Assembly (NCBI GenBank): GCA_002633005.1
Contig: NMRA01000115.1
Coordinates: 11,996-73,995, forward strand
DNA: 62,000 nt
Direction of reading: 5' to 3'
Origin: Phoronis australis
Lineage: Eukaryota; Phoronida; Phoronidae
Below the pieces are notes generated by a model. That model made no database searches and had not been told where the DNA came from. It worked only from the letters and a program-made list of their open reading frames with translations. Each line of letters opens with the position of its first letter. Position 1 is the first letter of the stretch. Shown here piece after piece: positions 11,803-22,720 of this stretch. The position numbers and the translations under genes were made by a program.

Positions 11803-13060
11803 AGTCGAGCGGATTTCTACCTGTACCGGCTTGCCTTCAAACAGTTACATGCATTTACAAACAGTTTGCGTGTCTGAATGCAGGTCTCGGGTGACTTTCC
11901 CATGGCTCTGGATTCCCTCGTAAATGGTAGGCCTGTCTCAAGTAGGCCTGCGCAGTACGTTAACTCGGAGGTTCAAGCTCTACCTTCGAGTTTTTAAATT
12001 CACTCACTCATAGTTCAGTGATTGGGTTATTATTGTATGCAACAGTTTAAAATGGCCTGCTAATACAATAATTGTCGTCCAACTTGAATGATAAAAACAT
12101 GATTTAACTGAAACCGTATGCAGTAATCTCTACCGTATGTCATATTTTAAAGTTGTTCTTTCCCTCAGTTGCGTTTGTCTCGCCTTAAGCGTAAGTCACG
12201 CTCGCCTGTTAAGCAGTGGATATTAACCGAACCTTAAATTATTTCAGAGAAGATGATGAGAAAGTCGTATTTAGTATCTGTATATCGGCCAAAAGAGGGT
12301 TTGGAATCCTTTGATTCTCTTATTAAAACATTATATTAGGCCCACCCGTTATAAGATGAACCAAGGAGTACTACAATGGCAAGTCAATGACAAATGAGTC
12401 TTTTAAAGACGATATAGATACTAAATTGGTGTGTGTGTGTATATAATGACTTCTTAAATCGCACGGTCACGTGACCACGAGAATGAAGTGATATCCTGAA
12501 TAACCGAAACAGATTTGCGTCTCGTTTCAGAAGTTACATTCTTTATGTGTTGATATTTGCTCGTTACCTGGATATTTCGTGATAGAGACAATATTTTAGG
12601 GGAGAACATTACTTTGCTTTTAAACTATTTAGATCACTTACCGCTGTAAAGTGCACATCAAATTGTGGAATTTGAGGTCACCGTGATTTTTAGGGGTGAT
12701 GAACTAGCCATTCATTTTATTCGAGACCAGGTTCTGCAAGTTCACTGTCCCAGGGGTCATTTTATGCACCGGTCATGGTATCCAGCAATAACGTACCAGC
12801 AACCACTTTGTTACTATCTTCGACACCTTGATATTGTTGCCATTCATAAACGTTGATATGACACCGGCACATATGAACCTATATGGTGGAGGGGAAACAA
12901 CCTGGTGAAAACAGTGTTCTAAAGGAAAATACTCAATAGGGAATCCTAAACCGTTATTCAACCGACGGAGTCAGTCCTGTGCGGTGGCACTTTAAAGAGT
13001 CACTGCGGAGAGACCAACGTAAGTTTTATCTTGGGCAACTCGTTCTTCTTAACGTGCAAA
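11803..13060. other. Non-coding stretch downstream of the GPCR gene
   Basis: No gene or repeat I can support. A short GT run leading into TATATA occurs near 12430. Part of it may be the 3' flank or UTR of the minus-strand GPCR gene. Confidence 0.4.
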
Positions 13061-13073
13061 TTACTCTCTGGAC

Positions 13074-14065
13074 TTACTGGGACGACGACACTGTGTTGGT
13101 ATGTCTTCGGAGAATCTTACGCAACACCATCTTGACAGAATGTCGTATCTCAGGGTAGGAATAGGTGTATATAAGTGGATTAAAAGCCGAATTGAGGTAC
13201 AGTTGTAGGTGATGTTCACGAACACGTAATCAATGTACTGAACAGTTGGTGTATAGTTCTGTGTTATAGGCAACGCTTTGAACACTGCGGAAGGCATCAT
13301 GCACGCAGTGAACGTACCTAGAATCAAGAAGGTACCCTTTGCAATTTTGATTTTTTTCAATACTGCATTGTTGGCCGGAGCTACTTGATTTCGAGATCGG
13401 CATGCCTTGTAAGCGACGAATCCATGACAAACATAACTGACACACAATGTCAGTACACCAAAAATAATGGAAATAACTAGTCTCATGTTTTTAGGCACGA
13501 GGTTGTAGGTACAGATTTCCAAGTAGGGGTTGAACGGCGAGTCGGTGATTACCGGGATCATGCAAGACGCACCAAGAACAATGACGCACGTAAGGCAACC
13601 GAGTATCACGGACACTGCGTTTCTTTCAGGGCTTGAAGTTGTATGGTGAAAAAACGGAAACGCTATGCTGATGAGACGGTCCAGAGAGATAAGCATGATG
13701 AAGACGTATGAGCACAGTAGTGGCAAAAGGGTGACAAAGACCAGAAACATGCAACCTGATATAGTCGAGTCCAACCCACTTGGCGTTCCACTGTCTGCCC
13801 ACAACACTTTAACAACCACCTTACGCCAGATGTCCATGGGTATGGCCACCACGCCGACCATAAAGTCAGTTACAGCAAGGCCAACTGTGAAAACATTATA
13901 AGACTTTTTCCAGAGTTTATACTTGAAAATGCAGTAAATCGTCAATCCATTGCTGAATGATATGTAAAAAATCCAAAGCACTTGCATTGTTACAGCAGGT
14001 GCCTGTAGATACACGGAAATTTGATTGCCAAGGAACCAAATACTTGAATTGTGTGACGAATTCAT
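13074..14065 (-). pseudogene. Class A (rhodopsin-like) GPCR, single exon, frameshifted at TM7
   Basis: The frame opens with a glycosylation-prone MNSSHNSS. TM2 has the LAVTD motif (LAxxD). ECL1 (SGCMF) and ECL2 (EICTY) carry the disulfide-pair cysteines. TM3 ends in DRL where most receptors have DRY, TM4 lacks the usual Trp, and TM6 reads FTACMMP without the usual W. After VNITYN (about 13205) the open frame loses TM7, but the neighbouring frame continues LYLNSAFNPLIY, the NPxxY motif, then a charged helix-8-like tail ending RRHTNTVSSSQ and a stop at 13074-13076. One missing base explains this. The original frame runs to 13061 with a nonsense tail. Ligand unknown; either a recent pseudogene or an assembly error. 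Confidence 0.85.
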
Positions 14066-14519
14066 GGTTGGTAAACTAGAGCACGCTGCAACTGGACTAC
14101 GAAGAAGCTGCTATATTCTCTTTTTCTCCGAATACCTGCATTTCATTTTACGAGATGGTTGATATTCTGCGCATACTCGTACACTGCTTTCGAGCGTAAT
14201 AAAGTCGCCTGTGTGGCGCAACTAACTTTATCGTACATCATGGGCGTGTACATGTTAAGTAATTAGCGCCAACGCTACCGTTTCACAGTTACACCTAGCG
14301 GAAGAGGTGAACTTGTAATCCTTACGCATCAACAACTAGTCCCCTTGCCAAGAGCCTCAAAATCGACACATAGCGTATTTTGTCAACTGCACAGTTGAAA
14401 AATATAGCAATGAAGCAAAACATTTGGGGCCAGAAAATATGTAGTTAAGAAAGGGGAAAAACCTCAAAGAAAGTTAAATGATTTTAGAATTCACATTCGA
14501 TGAAAATCATTTCACCAGT
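14066..14519. other. 5' flank of the GPCR gene
   Basis: No coding sequence or clear promoter element seen. The Penelope-like element's inverted end starts at about 14520. Confidence 0.4.
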
Positions 14520-14559
14520 CTCAAGAAAAATATCCAACCACCACGAGCATGATCACAAG
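14520..14559 (+). repeat. Left inverted end of the Penelope-like element
   Basis: The core CAAGAAAAATATCCAACCAC matches in reverse complement to 17993-18032 with a few substitutions. Similarity may continue weakly inward. Confidence 0.75.
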
Positions 14560-14817
14560 TAACATGAACAACTAAACCAAATCTTACTCGTTAAGCAGAC
14601 AAAGCTATCCTCAAAGGGTGAGCTCAACCGACCTACCTCAGGTTGGCATTCAGTGAAGCCTTATAGCATTCAGATCGATAATGGCAAGGCTCTCCCTGAT
14701 ACCCATTTCGGTATTCCTCCGCGAAGACTCAGCGTGGTTGATATAAGTCCTTTATCGCAAGGTTTCAACGTACATCACTTCCGACAGGCAACGAGTTAAG
14801 TATCGTTTCAGAGAGCT

Positions 14818-15740
14818 GTGCTACATATACCTCTACAGTACAACTCATCATCTAAATTATGCAGAAATACTTTCTTCAGAAGAACTACTAGCAATAAGAT
14901 CGTTATTACAAAACAAAAACATTGCAAACCAGACAAGGGTAGTGGTGTAGTAGTTTTGGATAGGTCAAAATATAGAGAGGCGAATAGTATTTCTGACGAT
15001 TCCAAATTCATTAAACTCGATTATCTGACCTTACAGAAAAATGTGAACGTTCACTGCAGAATGTTCTGTTGGCTTAAGAAATCTAAATGCATTGTTCGGG
15101 AAACTTACAAGCTGGTTAGACCAAGTGTTTCTAACACAGCAAGGTTGTATGGTCTGCCTAAAACACACAGAGCAGATGTTTCTCTCAGACCTGTTGTTTT
15201 ATGTACGAGCACATACACATAAGAGCTGGCTAAGTATAGTTACGGACAGACCTTATGCTTTGAAATACTCGTTCGAATTCGTCAAAGAACTCCGTTCGCT
15301 ACCTAATATTCCATACATGATCAGTTTTGACGTCTCTAACTTACTAATGTACCAGTGGACCAGACTTTTGACATGTGCATACTGTAGGTAAAATGTACCA
15401 AGCGACCTCAGCAGTTCCTGGTTTAAACAACGCTGATTTACGTAATCTTCTGTCTCGTGCTTGTAAACAAAGTCACTTCTTATCCAACGACTGTTATTAT
15501 GACCAGAATTGATGGAGTCGGATGCGATGGGGTCCCCCTTGGACTTGGTTTTGTTTAACATATTTACGATTTGGTTAGAAACAAGAGCTTTTGACTCCTT
15601 TAATGGTATACCTCCTTTATATCATCGTAAATACGTTGAAGATACTTCCTTAGTTTTTGACAACGCGACTAGTGCAGAGCAGTTTTTCCGGTGGATGAAT
15701 TCTCAACACCCTGGCATTATGTTTACTCAAGAGTCTGACG
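14818..15740 (+). pseudogene. Penelope-like reverse transcriptase, N-terminal and palm part, broken
   Basis: Recognisable blocks in order: EELLAIRSLLQNKNI, then KPDKGSGVVVLDRSKY, then ARLYGLPKTHR with LRPVV, then FVKELRSLPN with MISFDVSNL and, after a frameshift near 15347, NVPVDQTFDM, then RNLLSRACKQSHF, then YDQ-DGVG-AMGSPL-LVLFNIF, then the active-site block YVEDTSLVFDN, where the Penelope class usually has YVDDT. Several indels and stops break the frame. The frame reaches FTQESDV exactly where the TTAA insertion begins. Confidence 0.8.
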
Positions 15741-16076
15741 TTAAAGGCGAAGACAACCTTTTTCCATGTCATTTTGAACTAAAAAAAGGTTGGTTGGTTA
15801 TCTTAGACATATTTTCCACTTAATTACAGCTTTTCGTTATTTTATAGATTACTCGTCCGCTACTCCGGAAGTGACGTTTTAGGAGCCAAGCGTTTCCCGC
15901 CACTTGGTTTTGCGTTGACTTTACCGTGCGAATCTGTTCTATTTTACTTTTGTTTTGTGCTGTTTTTCAACAATTGTCGCCACCACATTCCATCGGCGAG
16001 TATTCTGCGGCAAGAAAAGTTAGTAGAGAACTCAACTACGTTGGATTTAGGGATTTTTTAGTGTTGTAAGCTGAAA

Positions 16077-16469
16077 ATGACTGGAGTCGGTGACCCGTAT
16101 CACAGTGACAGTAGTGTGAGTGACGGAGACCTTGTTCACAGCAGTGGTGACGAGGAATTTTTTCACGGACATTCAGTGGGTGGGTACATGTTTGAGCCCA
16201 AGTATAACGAGGCAGAGTACGCACAGGCAAAGGCAGTTGTTGAGAGAAACGAGGCGGCTACTGAGGACAGACGTGGTGACACCTCTTGGTGCAAATGCAC
16301 TGTGTGCGTTGTTATGCCTACCTCAATGGAATGTTTGTGCTGTTCAGAGTTCGACGAGGCCAAGCCACTACTGGACATGATTAAGTGGACCTCCGGATAC
16401 CACGGACAGAGGAACAACTGTCCCACTTGCCAGAGTGTCCCGCGACACACTCCCACTGGATGGTGACCT
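16077..16469 (+). CDS. P2X7-C-terminal-like zinc-domain protein of the transposon
   Basis: A 129-residue frame. It opens with an acidic Ser/Asp/His-rich leader (HSDSSVSDGD, SSGDEEFF) and a MFEPKY word. The core is DTSWCKCTVCVVMPTSMECL followed at once by CCSEFDE. The pattern WCxC-x2-C-x2-MPT-x3-EC-x-CC is the signature of the cysteine-rich intracellular domain of P2X7 receptors, which in invertebrates often occurs as a stand-alone protein. There is no receptor part here. The 3' end overlaps the THAP ORF on the other strand by about 85 bp. Its role in the element, if any, is unknown. Confidence 0.75.
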
Positions 16470-17169
16470 GAGCACCCAAACTGCTTACATCGTGTCGTGT
16501 GATTCCCTCGCCCCACACCTGGCACCTTCTAAATAGCTCCAATACTTTAGACAAGTCCACAATAAACTTATCAAAGTTTGGCTCACCGATTTGTTCACTG
16601 GACGACGAACTGTCCTCTTCACTGAGTGTCGAACTGAGCCTGTAATCACTCCCACTACTCAATATCGCTGCAGGGCTGCTTAGAGGCTCTGGGCTCAAGA
16701 AAACAGCACAGAGCGAATCGCTACTGGTTCCAGGAATTGCACGCTCTGGGGTTCGTTCGGAGGCACGAGTGACAGTAGATGAAGTGCCTCCACTGGCTCC
16801 AGTCACTGTACTGGCCACAGCTCGCGAGGCTTCTAGCTTCAAATACGCAATTCTCGGGGGTGGCGACGGGTCACTGCCGGTAATCAACACAGATGGAATG
16901 ACAACCTTCTTCAGACGTTGTTTCGCAATTACCTTCATTAGTTCAGCGTACAAATCCCTTTCGTAATCGGACGGCAGAAAGTGTATGCCACACACACGGT
17001 AATTCTCCGCTGCTTTGTACGTTGCGTGGACGGGTAACGCTGCGTTCTTCACACGAACGAGCCAAGTACGGCGAAGTGTGTTATCCATCGGGAAGCGATG
17101 CAAAGGTACTCCCAAAGCGCGCGTGAGCCGATAATTAGTACATCCTGGTACGCAGCAACAGTGTGGCAT
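16381..17169 (-). CDS. THAP-domain protein, truncated Kolobok-type transposase
   Basis: A 262-residue frame starting MPHCCCVPGCTNY. The THAP motif reads C-x4-C (CCVPGC/CTNY), then PLHRFPMD, then RRTWLVRVK, then CGIHF (C-x2-H). A long Ser/Thr/Pro/Glu-rich linker follows (about residues 105-195). The C-terminal piece LFRRCQVWGEG with VTIQWECVAGHSGKWDS resembles the cysteine/histidine block that follows the linker in Kolobok-like transposases. It then stops, so no DDE/D core is present. The start codon lies close inside the right terminal inverted repeat, which likely supplies its promoter. THAP domains bind DNA, presumably the element ends (inference). Confidence 0.8.
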   Translation of the reverse strand: MPHCCCVPGCTNYRLTRALGVPLHRFPMDNTLRRTWLVRVKNAALPVHATYKAAENYRVCGIHFLPSDYERDLYAELMKVIAKQRLKKVVIPSVLITGSDPSPPPRIAYLKLEASRAVASTVTGASGGTSSTVTRASERTPERAIPGTSSDSLCAVFLSPEPLSSPAAILSSGSDYRLSSTLSEEDSSSSSEQIGEPNFDKFIVDLSKVLELFRRCQVWGEGITRHDVSSLGAQVTIQWECVAGHSGKWDSCSSVRGIRRST

Positions 17170-17438
17170 GTTGACTGACTAGTAAATGAAAGCGAACGAC
17201 GACGGAACTTAACACAACCGAGGTAGAACAATGACTGACTCGGCAGTTCTCACAGTCAGACTATATGAAAAGAAATTGGCGCGAAATGCTTACCTCCTAA
17301 AACGTCACTTCCGGAATAGCGGACGAGTAATTAATAAAATTACGAAAAGATGTAATTAAGTGGAAAATATGTCTAGGATAACCAACCAACCTTATTTTAG
17401 CTCAAAATGACATGTCAAAAGGTTGCCTTCGCCTTTAA

Positions 17439-17700
17439 TAGTGAGCTACGTGTCTTGGACATAGTAGTGGCTAGAATCCCTAACAGCGATATTGACACGT
17501 TTTGCTTTCATAGAATTCATCAGCTTACCTTTGGTACTTGAATTTATAGCTTCACACCTATTAAGTATAAACGGTCACTGGTTTGTGGTCTAATTAGTAG
17601 AGCTAAACGGATTTACTCAAATACTAGTAAGAATACTAGACAAAGAAATGACTGTCAAGAGCAATGGTTACCCATTGATATTACAGATGTGTTTTAAAAA
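17439..17700 (+). pseudogene. Penelope-like reverse transcriptase, continuation after the insert
   Basis: Reading resumes as SELRVLDIVVARIPN, then after small defects SFTPIKYKRSLVCGLISRAK, the thumb-side motifs of Penelope-like reverse transcriptases (LxFLDV..., then the xLxxRAxxI block). Removing the insert plus one TTAA joins ESDV to N-S-E in frame with 15740. A stop interrupts after the FGT word and another lies near 17695. Confidence 0.75.
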
Positions 17701-17992
17701 GCCATTCCTATTACGGGTGACAGTGTAATATGGTAATGAGACAAAAAGGAATTATTTTGTTCTTCATTATCCTGGCAATAACAGTATCTTGCTTAAAAGA
17801 CAATTAACCAGTTTAGTGTACTCGGTTTATGGCCCATATTGAATTTATTGTTGTACTTAATCCGTCTTGCAAGTTATCATTGCCCAAAAACTTAAACACC
17901 CTTTTGTGAGTACTTCAGAGGTATAATGTTGTGTAGATGTTTGACTGCCAAACAATGATGTAACTAGATTCAGATTGGCTATCAGTTAAAGT

Positions 17993-18032
17993 CTTGTGAA
18001 CATGCGTGTGGTGGTTGGATATTTTCCTTGAG
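17993..18032 (-). repeat. Right inverted end of the Penelope-like element
   Basis: Reverse complement of 14520-14559, with core GTGGTTGGATATTTTCCTTG. Confidence 0.75.
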
Positions 18033-18269
18033 AATGCGTGACGGCGTTCTGACGCTCAGCAACTTTTCCAGACGTGAGTGGTTCTGAACGTGCGATAACA
18101 TCTGGCTTCTTTGTTAAAATATGCTTTCAGAATCTATCGTTGGCTTGTATCGCGCATCGGCACAGAAGTGGTGGCTTTGGGGTCAGTGGTGTTAATTTTG
18201 TGATTTTCACCGTTGTCTCCCAGACTTTTGCGGAGACTTTTGTTTAAAATACTCTGCTATTTAGTGCTT

Positions 18270-18345
18270 GGGACTTGGCTCAGTGGCAGAACGGTCAGTT
18301 ACTAATGTGGACCTAGTTAACTCCTCAGTTGCAAGACAAAACAGC
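18270..18345 (+). repeat. tRNA-like (SINE head) fragment
   Basis: The word GGCTCAGTGGCAGAACGG resembles a pol III A box. A convincing B box and cloverleaf are not visible, so this is at most a decayed SINE head. Confidence 0.3.
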
Positions 18346-18413
18346 TCACTTGACATGTCTAGAAGTTTCTCACTATGCCACACATATGGTTTGAAAGCTG
18401 GATAATTTTAGTA

Positions 18414-18570
18414 TTTTACTAAAATTCTACCAGATACCATTTGGCAGTTCGGGTGCGAATCATTGACTAGCACATGCGCGCAACAAGGGGGGCTCGGGGG
18501 CTGAATAAACAATGCATAAGCCCTGAAAAAAACCCGTTTACGTTTTTTTTTAGTCAAAAGGTCCTATATG
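18414..18570. mobile_element. MITE, CAGTGGCGGATC family, partial
   Basis: Internal parts match copy c at 40800-41059: AAAATTCTACCAGATACCAT, GACTAGCACATGCGCGCAAC, GGGGGGCTCGGG and TTTTTTAGTCAAAAGGTC. The terminal repeats are missing. Confidence 0.65.
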
Positions 18571-19120
18571 TATGTACTTGCGCGTTAGGTTGCAAGTTTT
18601 CTTTATTAAAATAAACTACAGTTTTAAATGTAACGATTTATTACTTGAAAAGAGATAACAAAGATGAAAACAACGGTAACTGAGCTTTGAATTTGTTGCA
18701 TCTCCTGAAAGTAGATAAATGACAAACAATATTTGATACTGTCGTTCTAGAGGAATTGGCACCTGAGTTGCAGGCAATATGATATTTAGCAATTGAAAAC
18801 TGAGACAGAAATGTCATATAATTAACAGTCCTGTTCCCTATGTTACGATTCGGACCTGATTACATGTTTGAGTGTCATTTACAATGCTGCAATTGTATTA
18901 CTTAAAACAACCTTTCGAAACTTTAATGATCGACGTCGAGTCGGGATTGACCTAGCCTTTGAACTTCCATGTCAGATGTCACTGTTGAAGTAGTGCGGGA
19001 AGTGAATACGGAAATCATTATTACGTGGCCGTATTGCACTCGACTGATTCAACGCGTATAGGATAAAGTAGCAACAGTCATGCAATGTGTTGAATCCACT
19101 ACGGGGTACACGAAGTAACT
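18570..19120. other. Non-coding spacer between two mobile elements
   Basis: No gene or recognisable repeat seen between the MITE fragment and the transposon beginning at 19121. Confidence 0.4.
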
Positions 19121-19165
19121 AAAGAGGTTTCGCAAAGCGACTTGAACGTGAATTATCACGCATAT
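19121..19165 (+). repeat. Left terminal inverted repeat of the 19.1-22.8 kb transposon
   Basis: Contains GAGGTTTCGCAAAGCGACTT and GAACGTGAATTATCACGC. The same words appear in reverse complement at 22721-22760. Confidence 0.8.
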
Positions 19166-19691
19166 ATTTCCGAGTCATACATGCCATTGTTGGCTGTGAC
19201 GTAAGCCCGATAGTGTTTGCGTTATTTTACTCGACTACTGGGAGATGCGCTTCACTTTATATGCGAAACATGTGGCCCCTTTTTAATTCTTATTTGGCAA
19301 GACATCGAAACGATTTTTATTTTGATAAAGTTCTCAATCTTTCGTCTTTGCTTTGTATAAAATGAACACGATTATTTTGTCTATAAATGTTGCAAGAAAG
19401 TACCTTTTCCAAAATCCTTATTCTGCCGAGTAGTCGGTGGGCCAGATCTCATAGCGTTAATCCTTATGAGTACTTTGGGGGGCAACCTAGTTTTTCCTAT
19501 GTGGCCAGATGATACATGTATACTTATAAATCAAATTCCAAAAAGTTCCCACGTCTACACTTGCACATTTTTGTTAAAAAAGGTATTTTATTTGCACAAA
19601 ATATTATACACATTCCTGCCACTTGGTGGCGCTTTTCTATTGAATTGACCAATCAGAGAGCCAGATTGTATTTTTGTGCTTAGTTACTTCA

Positions 19692-21898
19692 ATATGGCTG
19701 CTCCCATGGAGTGTGATGCCTGTATAAGTCAAGGTTTATCCAACAGCACAAAATTGTGATGCCCGGCAGAGCCTGAAGAAGCTTAGGAAAGCTTCCTGAC
19801 GAAATCTGATGGTCTGTGGAACTTTGTAGATCAGTAGATCAAACAGAAGAAGAGGTGTCACAAACGTTTGTGCAGAAAACAGCTGCATGTCCTGGTATAG
19901 CCTGCACAGTATACTGCTGAGTGCTGCAGACTAGAAGACCAAGTGTCAGACCAAAAAATTGAAAGGACATGTAACGGCATAGCAACGTTTCAAGGCACCA
20001 ACAATAGCACTAAAGCTCAAGTTGCTGAAAGTGATACAGATGTTATCCAAGATTTCCCAAGAAAATCAATTATACTTCCAAAATCTGAAACACCCAATTA
20101 ACCTGAACAAGATAGGAACATTCTGAATTATGAGTGCATCATTTGTTAGCAGGAAAAGTACATTATGGATCATATTTCAAGAAAGAGAAAGAAGTATAGC
20201 TTTGAAAAACAGCTGCGTGTTTTTTGAAAGGTACATCTTGGTGTTTTCCATGTGTGTTTCAGTATTATCACCAGTTATTTTTTAAGTTGTTCAGCCCCTT
20301 GACTGCCTAGGCCTTAGACAATACCACCGACACAGTAGAGACGGTGATCATATCATACAGTAGGTACTCCATATGCCGGATGGTTTTCAGCAAATTATGT
20401 TCCTCTAAGTTTAGAAGTACCGAGTAGAGAGATGCCTCTGAGGAGGTCATTATTGTTTTCATTTGTTCCCAGTTTAAACAAATACTCCAGCAATCCTGTT
20501 TTTCGAACACTCCGTTGTTCAGTTGCCACATCGACACTGCTTGCTCTAAGGGATAATCATATGGCGTTATACTGTGGGTGTAATTTTAAAGCACTTTAAT
20601 TCAAAAACTTTTGAGAAGGTTAAATGAAGTAGATGGTTACAAACAACACGCCCAAGCGGCCGTCATCCCCTGCCGTAGTCTTTGGATAGGGGGAACCTCT
20701 TCTCAATTTGTTGTAAACATTACTTAGGTAGCTACAATGATAATTAAAATAAAGTGCCTAAGTGGCCGTCGTCGCCGTCGTAATTTGAGGACGATGGATG
20801 CCACTTTCCATTTCGTCAAACTTCGATTACCTTAAGTTCAAATCGATTGACTATGGTTTGAACATCTGATTTTAAAAAAATTAAATTTCAGTAACTGCAC
20901 TGGTATATTAGCTGATTTATTTTCAGTTGCATCAACTAATCTAATTATTAGACGATCAACATTTTTAGGCGACAGATCAGACGGCATGTAAATTTGTTAG
21001 GCTGGTGGTGGGTCAGTTCCTGATACAGGTAAGTCCGTCTGAAAAAGTTGCATGCCAAATCACCCACAGTTGAATGTTAAATTAGTGTTAACAGTTCGGG
21101 TTTTTTCAGTTGGACTTGTATCACAAGCAACAGCTCAGTCCAGAGCCCTGAATATGCAAATGAAATTCAAAGATAAAGACCTTGTGTCTTAGAAGCCAAG
21201 TACCGCAGATCATCATGCTATAAAAATAGAAAGACAACCATTGTGAGGAGTGACGAATCCACAGTTTCAGAGATGTTTTTCTACAGTTTTGTTTGAAGTT
21301 CATTGAATCAAAGCTTCTAACACATGGAAATGTCATTTGCCTTTTAAAACTAACGCAAGACTTTAAAGCTGTTCTTCAGAAAGCTGGTGTGCATGAAGTT
21401 ATTTGGACTGGCAATATTAAGAAATATTGTTGAAGCTACTCACTATTGTAGTTTGTGCCCGACTAAGAGTACGAAAGTGAATTGAGGCTAGTGTTCAATA
21501 ATTCATTTCCTGACTCTAATTAACACAGCCCATTGTAACATATTTTGAATCACACGTTTGCCCAAATCCTGCTCGCCTCCAAACAAGGACTTAGTGTTTG
21601 ACCCTTCATTGCCTGCTGGCCAATCACGAGTGTGCAGTTCTGTACCCTCTCTAATCGACCATAGTTGGCTCCTTGGCGGTGGAGTTTTACAGTTAAAATG
21701 TATGGTAATGCCTGCATCTCCATTAACCGTACTAAACGATGAAAGCTGCAAGTGCAAAAAGAACATGTGTGCTGGGAAACTGAGTTTGTGCTGCAATGCT
21801 GGGTCAAACTGTACAGAAATGTGCAGCTGTGACAACTGTAGTAACATCAGCAACACTGACTGCATAACATTGAATAGTTCTTTGACAAGTCAACCCTA
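19692..21898 (+). pseudogene. Transposon-encoded Cys-rich protein, degenerate
   Basis: Successive blocks in different frames: MAAPMECDACISQGL; KKRCHKRLCRKQL; ECIIC and EKYIMDHISRKRKKY; EAKYRRSSCYKNRKT (like the AEAKYH-x-CY word of many invertebrate transposon ORFs); and finally VLQLKCMVMPASP with CKCKKNMCAGKLSLCC and CTEMCSCDNCSN. A terminal array of C-x-C and C-x4-C pairs ending in C-x2-CxN is typical of this element class. The last block is intact in the frame 21558-21899; the rest has stops. I do not know the enzyme class. Confidence 0.55.
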
Positions 21899-22445
21899 AC
21901 TAGACCCCCAACCCCGTTATTTCGTTTTTTGTATTAAAAGTTAATTTTATTTGTTGATTAAGTCATAGAAAGTACATACTTTGATCACTGTCATGTATTT
22001 GTCTCATACTGCTTGATAAACGATGTCAAAATAATCTACAATAGTAAAACATGTAATGTGAGTGTAATATTGTTCAATACAATGGCACTGATGGGGCCAT
22101 AATACTTGTTTTACAAAAAAGTCACCAAAACTGTTGTTTTTACAAATGTAAGTTTACTAAGTTCTTTGGTGATTATTAGGTAACTTCAAAATCAAATTTC
22201 TCAAAAATGTACAACTTGATATGTGGGAACTTTTTAGATTTCGAAAACACTCTAATAAATGAATTAAAAAGCAGCAAAATAAAATTGCCCCCCTAAAGTA
22301 CTCAAAAAAATATTTTCTAGAGGCCCTACAAATTCTGGCCCACCGACTAGGGGTTCGCTGGATATAATGTAATCGAATTAGAACGGATTTTTACTAATAT
22401 GATTTTGTGTTGTTAAATTTTATATGCTTAATTTACATGCATCTA

Positions 22446-22451
22446 TTTATT
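22446..22451 (-). terminator. Candidate poly(A) signal for the large minus-strand gene
   Basis: AATAAA on the minus strand, about 350 nt beyond the stop codon at 22798-22800 and inside the transposon at 19121-22760. It is the hexamer I noticed in this interval. Not proven to be used. Confidence 0.3.
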
Positions 22452-22720
22452 TTAAACTGAAAATAAATTTCGCATTCTTAATACTTAACCATTTCTCGCA
22501 AGAGTTCGTAGAAATAACTTTTTCACGTATGTGTAAAAGAAGTAGCATTGGTAGAGTGACTTTTAAGTATTTTGTAAACCATCTGACATGTACTAGGCTT
22601 ACAATAACTGGACACCCTGAGTTATTCAGTTCACGGTTACTTCTACGTTCACATAAACATTTAGCTGTTGCCAAGCCCATTTTTGTTACTGTAGCGTGAA
22701 TCGGCACGTGCGCTTAAGTA

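Larger units (their letters stand above)
15741..17438. mobile_element. Kolobok-like DNA transposon, non-autonomous, with TTAA duplications
   Basis: TTAA occurs at 15741-15744 and 17435-17438. The 1690-bp insert has inverted ends of about 150 bp starting AGGCGAAG(G/A)CAACC and extending past ACTCCGGAAGTGACGTTTTA (15745-15895 and 17285-17434). TTAA targets, RRG-type ends and a THAP domain are the hallmarks of the Kolobok superfamily. It holds two convergent ORFs, a P2X7-like zinc-domain ORF on plus and a THAP ORF on minus. The THAP ORF is too short to contain a DDE catalytic core, so the copy should be non-autonomous. Confidence 0.85.
14520..18032 (+). mobile_element. Penelope-like retroelement (decayed), interrupted by a Kolobok-like insert
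   Basis: Inverted ends at 14520-14559 and 17993-18032 (about 35 of 40 positions match) enclose a plus-strand reverse transcriptase in pieces at 14818-15222, 15092-15391, 15405-15740 and 17439-17700. Inverted or direct pseudo-LTR-like ends are known in Penelope-like elements. Several frameshifts and stops break it. Homology beyond 17700, where a GIY-YIG endonuclease would be expected, could not be recognised. The 15741-17438 insert is a later event. Confidence 0.75.
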
